Source: an uncultured Rhizobiaceae bacterium
GTDB taxonomy: Bacteria > Pseudomonadota > Alphaproteobacteria > Rhizobiales > Rhizobiaceae
Direction of reading: 5' to 3'
Assembly (NCBI GenBank): GCA_951813045.1
Contig: CATOTF010000002.1
Span: 1,922,001 to 1,986,000, forward strand
Length of the DNA stretch: 64,000 nucleotides
Numbering within the stretch: position 1 is the stretch's first letter; every line of letters begins with the position of its first letter. Shown here piece after piece: positions 41,542 through 50,938 of this stretch. The position numbers were made by a program, and so were the translations under genes. The notes below the pieces were generated by a model that was not told the origin of the DNA, made no database searches, and saw only the letters and a program-made list of their open reading frames with translations.

Positions 41542-42828
41542 ATGACCAATTCCGATCAATTTATTGACCACAAGGGACGGCCTATCGTCGTTGTTACTGG
41601 CGCAGGTGTCGTCTCGTCCCTGGGCAAGGGAAAAGAGGAAAACTGGGCAAACCTCACATCGGGAAAATCCGGCATTCACCGAATTAATCGTTTCGCGACG
41701 GAAGGTTTGAAAACCTCCGTTGCAGGCACGGTAGACTTCATGGACCTCAAGAAATTGTCCGCCCCTGCCTTGTCACTGGCTCTCGCTGAAACAGCTGCAG
41801 AAGAAGCCATCATGGAGTCGGGCATCGAGCACGGAGATTTTCCCGGCCCCCTGTTTCTTGCCGCCCCTCCGGTTGAAATGGAATGGCAACACCGATTTGA
41901 ACTGGACGCCGAACTATCGGACACAGATGTAGAGGGCTACGCGCGACTGCTTGAAGCTTCCCGCGCGACAAAACATCTGGAAATGTATGACCTTCTTCAG
42001 TTCAATCGTACCGCTGATATATTGTCTGAACAATTTGGCACCAAAGGGCTGCCAATCTCTCTCTCCACGGCATGCGCATCCGGCGCTACAGCGGTACAGC
42101 TTGGTGTCGAAGCAATCCGAAGGGGCGAAACCGGCGCAGCACTCTGTGTTGGCACCGACGGTTCCGTCACAACCGAAAGCCTTATTCGGTTCTCACTTCT
42201 TTCGGCGCTGACCACTCAAAATGAAAATCCAGAAAAAGCGGCCAAACCGTTTTCCAAAGATCGTGATGGATTTGTCATGGCGGAAGGGGCCGGAGCACTG
42301 GTGCTTGAAAGCCTAGAAAGTGCCAAATCTCGCGGTGCAGAGATTTTAGCCGTCTTGCGCGGCTGCGGAGAAAAAGCCGATCATTTCCACCGCACCCGTT
42401 CGTCTCCGGACGGTTCACCCGTCATCGCGGCAGTTACTCGCGCCCTGGAAGATGCAGGAGTAAATACAGATGATGTCGATTACATCAATGCCCACGGCAC
42501 CTCGACGCCCGAAAACGACCGGATGGAATACAATTCACTCAAGGAAGTTTTTGGCGACCGAATTCACCAAACACCAATTTCGTCGAATAAATCGATGATT
42601 GGCCACACTTTGACGGCCGCTGGAGCTATAGAAGCTGTGTTCTCTGTTTTGACGTTGAAACACGGTGTCATTCCACCCACCATCAACTACGATACGCCGG
42701 ATCCGGACATTCCCTTAGATGTTGTACCGAATGAGGCGCGACAGTCGAAAGTAACAAATGTCCTGTCAAACTCTTTTGGCTTTGGTGGGCAAAATGCCTG
42801 TCTGGTTTTGAGCAACAACATCGTCTAA
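41542..42828 (+). CDS. fabF1XL: Beta-ketoacyl-ACP synthase FabF1XL
   Basis: A 428-residue condensing enzyme with all catalytic residues: the cysteine in LSTACASGATAV, the first histidine in INAHGTSTPEND, and the lysine and second histidine in NKSMIGHTLTAAG. The ATG at 41542 was chosen over an adjacent TTG. It begins 12 bp behind the inactive-looking partner gene. The two probably form a heterodimer extending the acyl chain on AcpXL. Confidence 0.92.
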   Translation: MTNSDQFIDHKGRPIVVVTGAGVVSSLGKGKEENWANLTSGKSGIHRINRFATEGLKTSVAGTVDFMDLKKLSAPALSLALAETAAEEAIMESGIEHGDFPGPLFLAAPPVEMEWQHRFELDAELSDTDVEGYARLLEASRATKHLEMYDLLQFNRTADILSEQFGTKGLPISLSTACASGATAVQLGVEAIRRGETGAALCVGTDGSVTTESLIRFSLLSALTTQNENPEKAAKPFSKDRDGFVMAEGAGALVLESLESAKSRGAEILAVLRGCGEKADHFHRTRSSPDGSPVIAAVTRALEDAGVNTDDVDYINAHGTSTPENDRMEYNSLKEVFGDRIHQTPISSNKSMIGHTLTAAGAIEAVFSVLTLKHGVIPPTINYDTPDPDIPLDVVPNEARQSKVTNVLSNSFGFGGQNACLVLSNNIV

Positions 42829-42864
42829 AAGCCGCCTGACAATTACCCTTATCAAGGCCTATCT

Positions 42865-43893
42865 ATGCGTGCCCTCCAACTTGTTTCAGACCGCGACGTT
42901 AAATCGGTCGAGCTAGATACACCGCCAGCACCCGCACCCGGCGAAGTGCAGTTGAAAGTCCGCGTGGTTGCCCTCAACCATCTGGATGTATGGGGTTGGC
43001 GCGGCATGGCATTTGCGAAGCGCGAAATGCCATTGACGATTGGCGCAGAAGCCAGCGCGGAAGTTGTCGCCCTGGGCGAAGGTGTAAACGGATTAACACC
43101 CGGTCAACTGGTATCCATATTCGGCGCGCGCACCTGCGGCACATGCCATCATTGCCGAAATGGCCGGGACAATATGTGCGAACATGTGGCGGGAGTTCAC
43201 GGTTTCCACTTGGGTGGTTTCGCACGCGAGCTGGTCAATATCCCGGCAAGGCAATGTGTCCCCGCCCCCCCCGGTTGCGATGATGTTGGAGCTGCATTGG
43301 CACCCATCACCTTTGGAACCTGCGAACACATGTTGTTCGACAATGCGTTGCTGCAACCGTCGGAAACCATATTAATTCAGGCTGGAGGCTCGGGCATCGG
43401 CACTGCGGCCATTCAATTGGCAAAGTCGATTGGTTGCCGGGTGATCACAACCGTTGGAAGTGACGACAAGATCGAACCGGCAAAAGCCCTTGGTGCCGAC
43501 CATGTGATCAATTACCGTGAAGACCGTTTTGAAGGTGTTGTCCGCAAACTCACCAAGAAAGAAGGTGTTGACGTGGTGTTCGAGCACGTTGGAAAAGAAA
43601 CATGGCCGGGTTCAATGCTGTGCATGAAACGGGGCGGACGCCTGGTAACTTGCGGGTCGACCAGTGGAGTATCTGCTGACACCAACCTCATGATGTTATT
43701 TCAGCGTCAGTTGCGCCTGATCGGTTCGTTTGGTTGTCGTATGGAAAATATGGTTTCGTCCATGGACAAGATTGCCCGCGGTTACGTTAAACCTGTAGTC
43801 GATACTGAAATTGAATTTGGTGACTTGGCAACAGCCCTGGAACGCATGGAAAGCCGTAAGGTATTCGGCAAAATCATCATGCGAATGAGCTAA
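42865..43893 (+). CDS. adh2XL: Zinc-type alcohol dehydrogenase/quinone oxidoreductase of the VLCFA cluster
   Basis: A 342-residue medium-chain dehydrogenase. It carries a structural-zinc cysteine group (ARTCGTCHHCRNGRDNMCEH) and the cofactor motif IQAGGSGIGTAAIQLAKSIG. In the rhizobial lipid A cluster a gene of this type lies between the synthases and the acyltransferase and is thought to act as an enoyl reductase or in tailoring of the chain. Its placement, 36 bp behind fabF1XL and 7 bp before lpxXL, is the same here. Confidence 0.88.
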   Translation: MRALQLVSDRDVKSVELDTPPAPAPGEVQLKVRVVALNHLDVWGWRGMAFAKREMPLTIGAEASAEVVALGEGVNGLTPGQLVSIFGARTCGTCHHCRNGRDNMCEHVAGVHGFHLGGFARELVNIPARQCVPAPPGCDDVGAALAPITFGTCEHMLFDNALLQPSETILIQAGGSGIGTAAIQLAKSIGCRVITTVGSDDKIEPAKALGADHVINYREDRFEGVVRKLTKKEGVDVVFEHVGKETWPGSMLCMKRGGRLVTCGSTSGVSADTNLMMLFQRQLRLIGSFGCRMENMVSSMDKIARGYVKPVVDTEIEFGDLATALERMESRKVFGKIIMRMS

Positions 43894-43900
43894 CTCAATT

Positions 43901-44863
43901 ATGGCCCGACTCATTCGAAACCCTTTGGTCGAGCGGGCCTTTCTCAACGTCAAAACAGCAAAAGACTGGCTGGTCGCCAAGCTTTTGGGGTTAATTTTAC
44001 ACTATGCCAAGAAATTACCACCGGAAAATTCCACCAACTTTGCAGAAAGAATTGGTCGCAAACTCGCCCCGGTTCTTCCCCGCAGCAAGCTTGCACGCAA
44101 AAACCTGACTCACGCCTTCCCTGAAAAAAGCGAAAGCGAGATCGACGAATTGGTTCGTGGAGTATGGGGCAATGTTGCCCGTACAATGGCTGAGTATGTT
44201 TTCCTCGACCAATTATTTGATTTCGATATTGAAAACCCGGATGCGGGCCGGATCGAAGTTCGCGGGGTCGACAATTTCATAAAACTCCACGAAAGCGACA
44301 AGCCGGTTGTCGTTTTCACAGCGCACACAGGCAATTGGGAAATATTACCTGTTGCGGCTGCAAGCTATAATCTGGAAGTAACCGCGCTTTTTCGACCGCC
44401 CAACAATCAATTCATCGCAAAGCGGGTGCTGAAAGCGCGCCACACCGAAGGCGGCCACCTTGTGCCATCAAGAGCCGGTGCCGCATGGGCGCTTGCGGGA
44501 ATATTGGAAAACAACGGCGCAGTCGGCCTTCTTGCAGACCAGGCTTTTAACCGGGGACAGGAAATTACATTTCTCGGGCGCCCTGCCCGCGCTAATCCAC
44601 TTGCAGCAAAACTCGCCAGGCAGTTTGAATGTGATATCCATCCAGCCCGTTGCATTCGTCTGCCCGGAGGAAAATTTCGCCTGGAATTGCTGGACAGGCT
44701 GGATATTCCTCGCAAGCCAAACGGTAAGGTCGACGTGGAGGAGACCACCGTCGCGATCAACGAAATCATGGAAGGTTGGGTGCGTGAATACCCCGAACAA
44801 TGGCTTTGGTTGCATGATCGATGGAAGCTCAAGGAGCTACCCAAAAAGAAATGGCAAAAGTGA
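43901..44863 (+). CDS. lpxXL: Lipid A very-long-chain acyltransferase LpxXL
   Basis: A 320-residue LpxL/HtrB-family acyltransferase. The catalytic HxxxxE motif is HTGNWE in VVFTAHTGNWEILPVA. The second family block is ALFRPPNNQFIAKRVLKARHTEGG and the third is VGLLADQAFNRGQEITFLGRPA. It transfers the AcpXL-bound long acyl chain to lipid A at the inner membrane. It closes the six-gene operon. A short non-coding spacer separates it from the ManC-like gene that follows. Confidence 0.93.
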   Translation: MARLIRNPLVERAFLNVKTAKDWLVAKLLGLILHYAKKLPPENSTNFAERIGRKLAPVLPRSKLARKNLTHAFPEKSESEIDELVRGVWGNVARTMAEYVFLDQLFDFDIENPDAGRIEVRGVDNFIKLHESDKPVVVFTAHTGNWEILPVAAASYNLEVTALFRPPNNQFIAKRVLKARHTEGGHLVPSRAGAAWALAGILENNGAVGLLADQAFNRGQEITFLGRPARANPLAAKLARQFECDIHPARCIRLPGGKFRLELLDRLDIPRKPNGKVDVEETTVAINEIMEGWVREYPEQWLWLHDRWKLKELPKKKWQK

Positions 44864-44941
44864 TAGTTGTAATTTAGTTTTGTACAACCTTTGATAACAA
44901 TTTAACGCTTAATGTGAAGAACCAGATTTCGGAGTTTTCTC

Positions 44942-46432
44942 ATGTTGCAGTTGCCGCACATCAATCATCATCAATTACAAAACATTGTTCCCGTTATCAT
45001 TGCCTCATCCGATAACCTCGATGATTGGCCGATATCGCGTGTCAAACAACCCGTACAGTTCCAACGTCTGAGAAATCAGCCCAGTCCGTTTGCCCAATGT
45101 GCATCTGCAATGGCGGATCTGTTACCTAATGTACCGATCTACATATCAGTACAGTCAACCTGCCTGGCAATTGCGCAGGACCAACTTGCGGAACTGTTTG
45201 GTGAGGAAATACCCAATCAATTGGTTGAATGGGTAATTGAATCCGGCCACAGGGGCAGCATGAGTTCCACAATTACCATGTGCCTGCATGCACTTTCGCA
45301 AAATCAATCGGCAAGGCTGCTCATCATTGACGCCAAAACTCTTTACGATTGGCAGACGGTTGAAAAACTTATCATGCAATTACTAGAGCATGAGCAGGAT
45401 CCCCATCAAATTGTCGCTTTTGGCGCGCCATCCAATGCTGAAAACGTCAGCAACTCGCCAATTGTTGTAAGAACGGAAAAAACTGAATTTCCCTATCTAT
45501 TCCATTATTCACCAACAACCAGCGAATCCAACGCAAGAAAATTCAGGCTTGGGGACCTCACGATAGCAAGCGCACAGGTATTGCTGGACCAGGTCAACGC
45601 GTTGCAACCAATGTTCACCTCAGCTTGCATTAAAGCTGTTGAGCGAGCCCGACAAAACGAAAACGCGCAATGGCTGGATATGAACATCTGGTCTTCTATT
45701 GAAGAAATGGAACTTGGAAACACATTGGTTCAACTATCAAACAGCTGTTTGATGCGGCCAGCAGAGATTCATAGCCAGCGCCCGGAATCGATGATCAAAA
45801 ACACCTACGAACACAATTGCACGAATTGTGACATTACCAGTAACGGGCATCTGGTGGCGGTTGTTGGATGTTCTGACTTAAAGGTCGTGTCAACACCTGA
45901 TGCGACGCTCATCGTTAAATCCGGTGAAGATGCGCAGGTTGCGCCGATACTTCACTCTTTACGAAGCACCGAACGGCCGGAGATTTTTGAAACCCCTGTT
46001 CAACGCGCGCCATGGGGAATTGAGACCTATATCAATTCTCACCGTACATTTGAGGTGGTGAACATTGAAGTATTCCCCGACAACGTTCTTCCGACACGCA
46101 ATGCCGGTGCACAATCGCAGCTATGGACCGTTCTTCACGGAAGCGGTGAAATCCAGATTGATGGCAAGCAGATTCTAATTGGTGCAGGTTCAACAGTAAT
46201 AATGCCTGCGAACAGCAATCATTCGTGCAAAAACACGAGCCGACAAAGCCTGTTGATTCAGCAAACCCGATTTGTCGGAAAATTCACCAATATAACGCTG
46301 CCGGAAAAAGCGGCAGCACCCGCTACTCTGCAGGCGCCAGAGCTTCATCACCACCATAATATAGCGACACCGCATGTTTTGCCGTTGCAAAAAACAACCA
46401 ACGATCAACAAATACACCGGCAAGAAAGCTAA
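44942..46432 (+). CDS. ManC/AlgA-like protein with degenerate pyrophosphorylase and cupin sites
   Basis: A 496-residue protein that aligns by eye with bifunctional mannose-1-phosphate guanylyltransferase/mannose-6-phosphate isomerase. At residues 16-40 VPVIIASSDNLDDWPISR replaces the canonical glycine-rich nucleotide loop with its arginine. The C-terminal cupin (about 355-440, opening APWGIETYIN) keeps GSGEIQIDGKQ, but has lost the metal-binding histidine pair where RNAGAQSQLW now stands. The frame is open throughout and has a GGAG box. The last 110 bp overlap soeC head-on, giving a tail with four histidines. It is likely a pseudoenzyme, regulatory or binding, or a decaying gene. Confidence 0.72.
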   Translation: MLQLPHINHHQLQNIVPVIIASSDNLDDWPISRVKQPVQFQRLRNQPSPFAQCASAMADLLPNVPIYISVQSTCLAIAQDQLAELFGEEIPNQLVEWVIESGHRGSMSSTITMCLHALSQNQSARLLIIDAKTLYDWQTVEKLIMQLLEHEQDPHQIVAFGAPSNAENVSNSPIVVRTEKTEFPYLFHYSPTTSESNARKFRLGDLTIASAQVLLDQVNALQPMFTSACIKAVERARQNENAQWLDMNIWSSIEEMELGNTLVQLSNSCLMRPAEIHSQRPESMIKNTYEHNCTNCDITSNGHLVAVVGCSDLKVVSTPDATLIVKSGEDAQVAPILHSLRSTERPEIFETPVQRAPWGIETYINSHRTFEVVNIEVFPDNVLPTRNAGAQSQLWTVLHGSGEIQIDGKQILIGAGSTVIMPANSNHSCKNTSRQSLLIQQTRFVGKFTNITLPEKAAAPATLQAPELHHHHNIATPHVLPLQKTTNDQQIHRQES

Positions 46433-47270
46433 CAGTTGCAAGCACCTGAAACAGGGTTCCTGCTCGGCCCATCACAAGTGATATTGCCAGCAAGACGAGC
46501 GGCAGGGCCAAACCGCACAACAGCGCGATGCGCCAAAGCTTGTCGGCATGTTTACGTGCAATCCGGAACCCCATTTCATTGGTTAGATAATTTGCCATGG
46601 CGTGAGGGCGCTCCAACAGACGAACCTGTCCAATGCCGCCCAGTCCAGTTGCGGTTTCCATTGTGGATTTCCCATAGCCCGCTTCCACTGCATTGCGTTT
46701 CCACATGAATTTGATCAGCCACGCCAGAATCAGAAACACCATCGACAGGTAAACCCATATCACATTGGAATCGGTCCCGGCCGCCCGCCCGAAAAACGAC
46801 ATATAGATCAAGGTTCCTGATGTGAGCGCGAACATCAGATAGGTCGCAGGTGTCCACCGGGTATTCCAACTGGGTATGGTTCGAAGTGATGCGTAAATCA
46901 TCGCGGTGCAGAAAACCGTGATGATGCATAAAATGCCCGCCACGTAACCCAGGAACAGATTAAAGCTGTCGCCAAAGATGCTCATTGCCGCCAAAAGTGA
47001 CAGTGGTCCATAGGCAATTAACGCAAAACACCCCTCCCGTGACAGCCAGCTGGACCGCCATTGGGACAATGCACGCCAGGCCCGTTGTGGATTCCCCAGA
47101 TGCAGCAGAGATGACAACAACCCCAGCGTTATAAGAGCAAGCGCAATAAACCATGCAATCTTTGTGCTCGTGGCACCGGGATTTCCATGGCCAAGCGCTA
47201 ACACAAATGCGAGACCATATCCCGCCCCCGAAAGCGACGTAAAAGCTATGACCGAAAGAGCAGGATGCAT
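46323..47270 (-). CDS. soeC: DmsC/SoeC-like membrane anchor subunit
   Basis: A 315-residue membrane protein with about eight helices and the DmsC family opening HPALSVIAFTSLSGAGYGLAFVLALGHGNP. The LLHLGNPQRAWRALSQWRSSWLSREG loop is typical of anchor subunits of DMSO-reductase-type enzymes. Downstream of xsc and tauE genes it is most likely the quinone-reacting anchor of the sulfite-oxidising enzyme SoeABC. Its start overlaps the soeB stop by one base. The 3' end overlaps the convergent ManC-like gene by 110 bp. The SoeC name rests on context. Confidence 0.8.
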   Translation of the reverse strand: MHPALSVIAFTSLSGAGYGLAFVLALGHGNPGATSTKIAWFIALALITLGLLSSLLHLGNPQRAWRALSQWRSSWLSREGCFALIAYGPLSLLAAMSIFGDSFNLFLGYVAGILCIITVFCTAMIYASLRTIPSWNTRWTPATYLMFALTSGTLIYMSFFGRAAGTDSNVIWVYLSMVFLILAWLIKFMWKRNAVEAGYGKSTMETATGLGGIGQVRLLERPHAMANYLTNEMGFRIARKHADKLWRIALLCGLALPLVLLAISLVMGRAGTLFQVLATVSFLAGVFVDRWLFFATAKHAVSLYYGGDEALAPAE

Positions 47271-48070
47271 CAGTTCACCCCTTTATTGTTGGCGCTGCCT
47301 GAAAGCGCCCGGTCAATCCATCCAAGCAGGCCGCCTGCATCATCCGTTGATTCCTCGACGGATGAAGCAGGCCCGCTCCCTAGGTCAGTGCGCGGGTGGG
47401 GTGGCAGGTATTTGTTGACCGGTTTGTTGCCCTGTTCCGGCATCAGATCAAAACCGCCACGTTCTTTGACCAGGATGGAAACATCTGAATTGGGATCACC
47501 CAAATCGCCAAAATGACGGGCGCGTGCCGGACAGGTGCGGACACAGGCTGGTTGCCGATCGATTTCCTCTAGCTGTTCGTTATATATCCGGTCGATACAC
47601 AGGGTGCATTTTTTCATGACACCTGCAGCTTGATCCATCTCACGCGCTCCATACGCGCAGGACCATGCGCACAGACCACAGCCAATACACATATCCTCAT
47701 CAACCAGAACAATTCCGTCTTCTTCACGCTTATAGGACGCCCCTGTAGGGCAAACGGTGACACATGGTGCGTCTTCACAGTGGAGACAGGATTTCGGGAA
47801 ATGCACAACGCGCGCTTCTCCCGCAGTCCCAATCACTTCGCCAACACCCTGCCCTTTTGGTTTTTCGGGTGTGACTTCGAATGTATGGATACGGTTTAAC
47901 CATGCACCGGACGGATTTGCTCCGTATGGATCCTGATCAGATAGAGCCGCGCCATAACCGGATGTGTTCCATTCCTTACAGTTGACCACACAGGCGTGGC
48001 AGCCGACGCAGGTATCCAAATCGATAACCAGACCAAGTTTCTTATTGGTAGATGCTGGAAGTGTTGTCAT
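47270..48070 (-). CDS. soeB: DmsB/SoeB-like four-cluster ferredoxin subunit
   Basis: A 266-residue iron-sulfur protein with four cysteine groups for [4Fe-4S] clusters: CVGCHACVVNC, CLHCEDAPCVTVCP, CIGCGLCAWSC, and CTLCIDR with CVRTCP. It would pass electrons from a molybdoenzyme to the SoeC anchor and the quinone pool. The ATG at 48070 was chosen because the earlier in-frame start overlaps the tauE gene. No catalytic A subunit is present on either side, although family operons normally run A-B-C. The sulfite-oxidase reading is from context; DMSO-reductase use is the alternative. Confidence 0.82.
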   Translation of the reverse strand: MTTLPASTNKKLGLVIDLDTCVGCHACVVNCKEWNTSGYGAALSDQDPYGANPSGAWLNRIHTFEVTPEKPKGQGVGEVIGTAGEARVVHFPKSCLHCEDAPCVTVCPTGASYKREEDGIVLVDEDMCIGCGLCAWSCAYGAREMDQAAGVMKKCTLCIDRIYNEQLEEIDRQPACVRTCPARARHFGDLGDPNSDVSILVKERGGFDLMPEQGNKPVNKYLPPHPRTDLGSGPASSVEESTDDAGGLLGWIDRALSGSANNKGVN

Positions 48071-48084
48071 GTCGTCCACTCCAA

Positions 48085-48849
48085 TCAGGAAGTTACGCCG
48101 AGCCTGATAAGCCCGAAGGATGCCAGCCCCACCAGCAACAGAAGGCAAAACGGCTTATAATATCTTTCGAGTGAAGGCCGAAACAACGCCTTGCCAACAA
48201 TGACCCCCGCAAGGCATGGCAGGACCAACGCAAGCCCCCTTGTAATCGCAAACTGGTTCATCATGCCATACGCAATAAGATAGAACAGTGCCAAAATATT
48301 GCTCATGAATAAAAACATGACAAGTGAACCACGCATCATCCTGGCTTGCTTGTCTCGAGCTAAAACATAGAGCGCGACAACCATACCACCAACACCGGCA
48401 AAACCGTTGGCGACCCCAGCTGTGAAACCTGATATATAAAGCCCAGGCGATGTCGCTAAAAAAGTTGCCCGCACTTTCGCCAATTGCAAGATAGCTAAAA
48501 CGATTATGATGGCCAACGCTATCAGTTTTGACGTTTCGAGCGGCAATACATTTGTAAAATACAAGGCAATTGGAGAGCCTATTGCAGAACCAGCAAACAA
48601 CCCGAAGGCTATTCCCTTATCCGCGTCTTTGAAACCGCCCCGGATCATCAAAAATCCGGCCGCAAACTCAAGCATCCAGCAGATAGGCAGTAGTTCAACC
48701 GGAGGTAAGGTCACAGCCAAACTGGCCATGACCAGTGCAGACAGGGCAAAACCGGCGAACCCCCGCACCATGCCCGCTATAAAAACTACCGCCACGCAGA
48801 TTGAGAACTGCGTGGCGGTTAAATTTGTCAAATCAAGAAGAGATTCCAA
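48085..48849 (-). CDS. tauE: TauE/SafE-family sulfite exporter
   Basis: A 254-residue membrane protein of the TSUP family with about eight hydrophobic segments. Repeated glycine/proline motifs include GMVRGFAGFALSALVMASLAV near the N-terminus and FTAGVANGFAGVGGMVVALYVLA in the second half. It lies 40 bp behind xsc and 14 bp ahead of soeB. This fits export of the sulfite released from sulfoacetaldehyde. The substrate is inferred from the neighbours. Confidence 0.85.
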   Translation of the reverse strand: MESLLDLTNLTATQFSICVAVVFIAGMVRGFAGFALSALVMASLAVTLPPVELLPICWMLEFAAGFLMIRGGFKDADKGIAFGLFAGSAIGSPIALYFTNVLPLETSKLIALAIIIVLAILQLAKVRATFLATSPGLYISGFTAGVANGFAGVGGMVVALYVLARDKQARMMRGSLVMFLFMSNILALFYLIAYGMMNQFAITRGLALVLPCLAGVIVGKALFRPSLERYYKPFCLLLLVGLASFGLIRLGVTS

Positions 48850-48889
48850 ATCTGGCTACCTCTTCAAGCCTGTTATTAGTTGATACGAA

Positions 48890-50671
48890 TCATGCGCCAG
48901 TTTGTGGGCGCATATCCGAAGGATCAATACCCGCAACCGAAACAGGCTTTTTCATCGCATCACGACGGAAAGGCTCACCAAGCTCCTGGTTCAACAGGAT
49001 TTCAATGAATGTGGTCTCGCCTTTTTTCATTTGCCCATCCACCGCCGTATCGAGCGCTGTGGTAAGTTCTTCCATGGAAGAAACCTGCACACCGTTGACA
49101 CCGCAGGCACGGGCAATTGCTGCATATTCCACATCGAGATCAAGCTCGGTTCCCACGAAATTATCGTCGAACCAAAGCGTAGTGTTACGCTTTTCAGCAC
49201 CCCACTGATAGTTGCGGAAAATGACCATGGTAATTGGAGGCCAATCATCACGGCCACAAGCGGTCATTTCGTTCATGGAAATACCAAACGCACCATCACC
49301 GGCAAACCCTACAACGGGCACATCCGGGTTACCCATTTTCGCACCAATGATCGCCGGGAAGCCGTATCCACATGGGCCAAACAGGCCTGGTGAAAGGTAT
49401 TTACGCCCATCTTCAAACGTTGGGTATGCATTGCCGATTGCGCAGTTATTGCCGATGTCAGACGAAATAATTGCTTCTTTTGGCAAGGCTTGCTGGATGG
49501 CGCGCCACGCCATGCGCGGAGACATTTTTTGTGGTTCCCGGTTGCGCGAACGTTCGTTCCAGTCGGTACCCGGATCATCGTCTTCGTGATCCATCGACGA
49601 CAACGTCTGCAACCACGAAGATTTGGTTTGTGAAACCATGTCCCGACGCGCTTTTAGCTCGTCGTCAGATGCCGCGGGAGTTACAGCCAGTGTGAGTTGC
49701 TGAGCAACTTTAAGCGCATCCCCCTGAATGCCTACAGCAACAGGTTTCGTCAGACCGATGCGGTCGGCGTTGATGTCAACTTGAATGAGCTTGGCATCTT
49801 TTGGCCAGTAATCAATACCGTAACCCGGCAGTGTGGAGAACGGGTTCAAACGTGTTCCCAGAGCCAAGACGACGTCGGCTTTAGAGATCAATTCCATTGC
49901 CGCTTTTGAACCGTTGTATCCAAGCGGGCCAACTGACAAAGGATGGCTGCCGGGAAAAGCATCGTTATGCTGATAGTTGCAACACACTGGCGCAGACAAT
50001 TTTTCCGCCAGTTTTGCGGACGCGTCGATCGCTCCGCCCAATACAACACCTGCTCCGTTCAGGATGACCGGAAACTTGGCTTCAGACAGGAGTTTTGCAG
50101 CTTCAGCAATTGCGTTCGCACCACCGGCCGGCAGTTCAAACTCTACAACCTGAGGCAATTCGATATCGACAACCTGCGTCCAGTAATCGCGCGGGATATT
50201 AATCTGCGCCGGTGCGCAACCACGCCAGGCTTGCGCGATAACGCGGTTCAGAACTTCGGCCATGCGAGACGGGTCACGAACTTCTTCCTGATAGCAAACC
50301 ATGTCCTCAAACAGTTTCATCTGTTCTATTTCCTGAAACCCACCCTGCCCGATTGTTTTGTTCGCCGCTTGCGGCGTGACCAGCAACAACGGTGTGTGGT
50401 TCCAATAAGCCGTTTTCACCGGTGTCACAAAGTTTGTGATGCCGGGTCCGTTTTGCGCAACCATCATGGACATTTTACCGGTTGAACGGGTAAAACCGTC
50501 GGCCATCATGCCCGCGTTACATTCGTGAGCACAGTCCCAAAAGCTTATGCCCGCTTGAGGAAACAGATCAGAAATCGGCATCATCGCGGATCCGATAATT
50601 CCAAAAGCGTGCTCGATACCGTGCATTTGCAATACTTTTACAAATGCTTCTTCAGTCGTCATTTTTGTCAT
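48890..50671 (-). CDS. xsc: Sulfoacetaldehyde acetyltransferase
   Basis: A 593-residue thiamine-diphosphate enzyme that converts sulfoacetaldehyde and phosphate to acetyl phosphate and sulfite. The opening EEAFVKVLQMHGIEHAFGIIGSAMMPISDLFP and the HECNAGMMADGFTR active-site region are characteristic of Xsc among acetolactate-synthase relatives. The ThDP motif is GFAGDGAFGISMNEMTACGRDDWPPITMVIFRN. It heads the run xsc-tauE-soeB-soeC. With tpa 5 kb away it forms the core of taurine dissimilation. Confidence 0.94.
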   Translation of the reverse strand: MTKMTTEEAFVKVLQMHGIEHAFGIIGSAMMPISDLFPQAGISFWDCAHECNAGMMADGFTRSTGKMSMMVAQNGPGITNFVTPVKTAYWNHTPLLLVTPQAANKTIGQGGFQEIEQMKLFEDMVCYQEEVRDPSRMAEVLNRVIAQAWRGCAPAQINIPRDYWTQVVDIELPQVVEFELPAGGANAIAEAAKLLSEAKFPVILNGAGVVLGGAIDASAKLAEKLSAPVCCNYQHNDAFPGSHPLSVGPLGYNGSKAAMELISKADVVLALGTRLNPFSTLPGYGIDYWPKDAKLIQVDINADRIGLTKPVAVGIQGDALKVAQQLTLAVTPAASDDELKARRDMVSQTKSSWLQTLSSMDHEDDDPGTDWNERSRNREPQKMSPRMAWRAIQQALPKEAIISSDIGNNCAIGNAYPTFEDGRKYLSPGLFGPCGYGFPAIIGAKMGNPDVPVVGFAGDGAFGISMNEMTACGRDDWPPITMVIFRNYQWGAEKRNTTLWFDDNFVGTELDLDVEYAAIARACGVNGVQVSSMEELTTALDTAVDGQMKKGETTFIEILLNQELGEPFRRDAMKKPVSVAGIDPSDMRPQTGA

Positions 50672-50760
50672 GGGAATCTCTCGAAGGACTTAAAAACGGG
50701 ACAACAAGTCTCAGTTTTTGTTTGTGAATGAAATTGTACTGCCTTTCGACCACTGACTTT

Positions 50761-50773
50761 AGGGCCAAATGGA
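50761..50773. promoter_or_regulatory. Shared motif upstream of xsc (candidate TauR site)
   Basis: AGGGCCAAATGGA lies about 90 bp ahead of the xsc start. The near-identical AGGACCAAATGGA (12 of 13) lies about 75 bp ahead of tpa at 55862-55874, in the same orientation relative to its gene. A short motif common to the two taurine promoters is a natural candidate for TauR binding. Confidence 0.55.
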
Positions 50774-50938
50774 CAGTGCTCTTAGAACCAGTGAATTAGC
50801 CTGTTGTGCACAAAACGCTTATTCGCCTGGAAATTGATCAGATTCGATCACAGTAGCGCGAGATTGCAGAATGGAGTGATTTGATTTCGACGTTAAGGTG
50901 TTAACCATGGGTATACCAGATACGGAAGGAATACCCGA

